The position numbers and the translations under genes are program-made. A model generated the notes under the pieces. That model worked only from the letters and a program-made list of their open reading frames with translations, was not told the origin of the DNA and did no database searches. DNA of 41,707 nt from Lachnospiraceae bacterium (GTDB lineage: Bacteria > Bacillota > Clostridia > Lachnospirales > Lachnospiraceae), in contig JAGBCB010000025.1 of NCBI GenBank assembly GCA_017938145.1, positions 1 to 41,707 on the forward strand, given 5' to 3'. How positions within the stretch are numbered: position 1 is the first letter of the stretch; every line of letters begins with the position of its first letter. Below, piece by piece: positions 40,012 to 41,707 of this stretch.

Positions 40012-41598
40012 TCAAGGAGTCGGGATAACCGGTGCCTCCAGTACCGCTTCCATCAGATAAACCGGGGTTTCCCGGACATAACCCGTATATACTTCTCCGT
40101 CAATGACTACAGCCAGTTCAAACCACTTTTCCTGTAAATTCTGACCGGAAACTTCCCGGATAATCCATACAAAATCACCCATAGACAAGGAAACAAGCTC
40201 GCCCGCATTATCTCTAATGTAGCTTCCTGTTGCCGAAGCTATATTTCTCAGACGTACTTTTTCTTCTACAATCTGTGCCGCAACCGGCGCATCATTACTT
40301 GCTAAAAGTTTTACATTATCGTTTGTTACATATCCGTAGATTACTGCACCGTTTTGCTTTACCGCAATACGGTACCAGATAGTATCACCTGCATTACTCT
40401 GGTTAATGACAATAACCGGCGCATTCTTTGGCAGCTTTGCAATCACCGCTGCATCTGACGCAAAATCCTCTTTTAATTCTGCCATATCTTTTTGAATCTC
40501 TGCCGCATAGAGGAAGAACGCCTGATCATCCACTACTTCTTCCATAGAAATCGGTTCTGACAGATTCACCGTTGGTTCCGGTACCGGTGTTGCTGCCGGT
40601 GACACCGTCGGAGTTGGTGTTGCCGTTGCTATCGGCGTTTCTGTATATTCCGAGTAATCTACTGCTATATAGTTACTGTTCACATAACCGGAAAGTTCTT
40701 TTTCATCCTTTGTGAAAGATACCTGATACCAATATGTACCACTTTCTACCTGCTTTGCAGACAGAATGGTTACTTTTGTATTTTTGACGATTGCCGCCAC
40801 TACATCATATGACGCACCTGCATCCTTTCTGACATTTAATTCCTCAGAAACCACTATTCCGGTACGCGGAAACGTGCCATTTACCACATTTTCTATGGTG
40901 TCACCGACAGGCGCTTCTGTTGGCGTCGCCGTTGGCTTTGGTGTTGCTGTCGGTAAAGGTGTTGGCGTTGCTACCGGCGTTTCTGTATGTTCCGAATAAT
41001 CTACTGCTACATATTTACTGTTTACATAACCGGTCTGTTCTACCCCATCTTTTGTAAAGGATACCTGATACCAGTATGTACCACTTTCTACCTGCTTTGC
41101 GGAAAGAATGTTTACTCTCGCATTTTTTACCAGCATCGTTACTACATCATAAGAAGCTCCCGCGTCCTTTCTGACATTTAAACCGTCGGAGACTACAGTT
41201 CCGGTACGTGGAAATGTACCATTTACCACATTTTCTATTGTATCACCGACCGGTATCGGAATTGGTGTTGCTGTCGGCGTAGGTGTTGCCGTTGGCTTTG
41301 GTGTGGCTGTTGGCTCCGGTGTGGCCGTTGGCTCCGGTGTAGCCGTTGGTTCCGGTTCTGCTGTTGGTTCCGGTGCGACCGTCGGCTCCGGTACAACCGT
41401 TGGCTCTAATGTAACTGTCGGCGTCGGTGTTGCCTCTATTGTTGTAGCCGGAGTCGGCCTTTCCGTTGGAGAGGAACCTGTATTGTCTTTAGAACCCGCA
41501 CATCCTCCCAAAGCAGCTGTAAGTAACAAAAATATTGTTATGTTAATTATTTTTCTTTTCATATTTTCTTGTATGATTATTAAGAAGCTTATAATCAT
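40012..41598 (-). CDS. SH3-repeat lipoprotein with Pro/Thr-rich stalk
   Basis: 528 aa. A signal peptide ends in a lipobox LGGC (30-33), so it is membrane-anchored outside. A stalk of TPEP/TATP repeats (about 45-116) precedes two nearly identical bacterial SH3 modules (117-200 and 231-314) split by another Pro/Thr stretch, then two more divergent SH3-like domains (about 360-430 and 440-515). Such domains bind peptidoglycan. The start at 41598 has AAAGGA 4 nt upstream; an in-frame ATG at 41562 would give a more typical signal peptide but has a weak site. It probably works with the M23 peptidase. Confidence 0.85.
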   Translation of the reverse strand: MIISFLIIIQENMKRKIINITIFLLLTAALGGCAGSKDNTGSSPTERPTPATTIEATPTPTVTLEPTVVPEPTVAPEPTAEPEPTATPEPTATPEPTATPKPTATPTPTATPIPIPVGDTIENVVNGTFPRTGTVVSDGLNVRKDAGASYDVVTMLVKNARVNILSAKQVESGTYWYQVSFTKDGVEQTGYVNSKYVAVDYSEHTETPVATPTPLPTATPKPTATPTEAPVGDTIENVVNGTFPRTGIVVSEELNVRKDAGASYDVVAAIVKNTKVTILSAKQVESGTYWYQVSFTKDEKELSGYVNSNYIAVDYSEYTETPIATATPTPTVSPAATPVPEPTVNLSEPISMEEVVDDQAFFLYAAEIQKDMAELKEDFASDAAVIAKLPKNAPVIVINQSNAGDTIWYRIAVKQNGAVIYGYVTNDNVKLLASNDAPVAAQIVEEKVRLRNIASATGSYIRDNAGELVSLSMGDFVWIIREVSGQNLQEKWFELAVVIDGEVYTGYVRETPVYLMEAVLEAPVIPTP

Positions 41599-41707
41599 AC
41601 GTTCCTTTCTTTTTATACTGTGCCATAATACATTCAGATGCTGTGGACTTTTTATTTTTTCCTGTAGCTTTGACTACTTTAAAGGAGTGTATTGCCGCTA
41701 CATTATC

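Noticed and set aside
41543-41707. Open minus-strand frame of about 54 codons running off the right edge
   Set aside because: It could be the end of a gene beyond the window, but it overlaps the start of the SH3 lipoprotein, resembles no family I know, and a frame of this length can occur by chance in AT-rich DNA.

Overview
The window looks like chromosomal DNA of a low-to-mid GC Firmicute, most probably a gut Lachnospiraceae (inference). Reasons are AGGAGG ribosome sites, consensus sigma-A promoters, a CIRCE heat-shock operator, type III glutamine synthetase, tRNA genes without encoded CCA, and several small families I associate with Lachnospiraceae (DUF5721-, DUF5685- and DUF624-like). Nearly all genes lie on the minus strand. 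The plus strand carries only two tRNAs, an orphan PemK/MazF toxin, and a LysR gene with its partner.

Layout. 1-10000: an oligopeptide ABC transporter (oppA-B-C-D-F) plus a small membrane protein, with oppA, oppC, oppD and oppF all unusually large. 10100-11710: a NitT/TauT-type permease and ATPase without a binding protein. 11860-12720: tRNA-Pro(CGG), tRNA-Thr(CGT) and an AT-rich PemK/MazF-like gene. 12850-16420: a DegV protein, HtpG with a CIRCE site, and a DUF5721-like protein. 16450-17115: a compact locus with the full architecture of a type III (RNA antitoxin/protein toxin) system: promoter, two tandem repeats of 45 and 54 nt, an intrinsic terminator, then a 155-aa ToxN/AbiQ/CptN-like protein. 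17130-25300: TraX-like membrane protein, a GlgX-like protein with damaged catalytic motifs, an ABC-F protein with a degenerate second ATPase site, an exported NlpC/P60 protein and glutamine synthetase III. 25470-33880: MscS channel, GlgB, DUF624 protein, mannose-6-phosphate isomerase and a heterodimeric ABC exporter. 33940-36380: a DUF1508 protein divergent from a LysR regulator and a membrane-anchored lone 5'-nucleotidase C-terminal domain. 36480-38450: J-domain protein, DUF5685-like protein and zinc-ribbon membrane protein. 38590-41600: an M23 peptidase and an SH3-repeat lipoprotein.

How the genes work together. The opp operon imports peptides. GlgB and the GlgX-like protein point to glycogen metabolism, although the latter may not be an active enzyme. 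GlnN assimilates ammonium. The M23, NlpC/P60 and SH3 proteins act at the cell wall. The type III toxin-antitoxin candidate and the orphan PemK are accessory islets in housekeeping DNA and are probable phage-defence or stabilisation elements (inference). The best candidates for something notable are the type III locus, the coordinated enlargement of the Opp transporter and the probable pseudo-enzyme GlgX.
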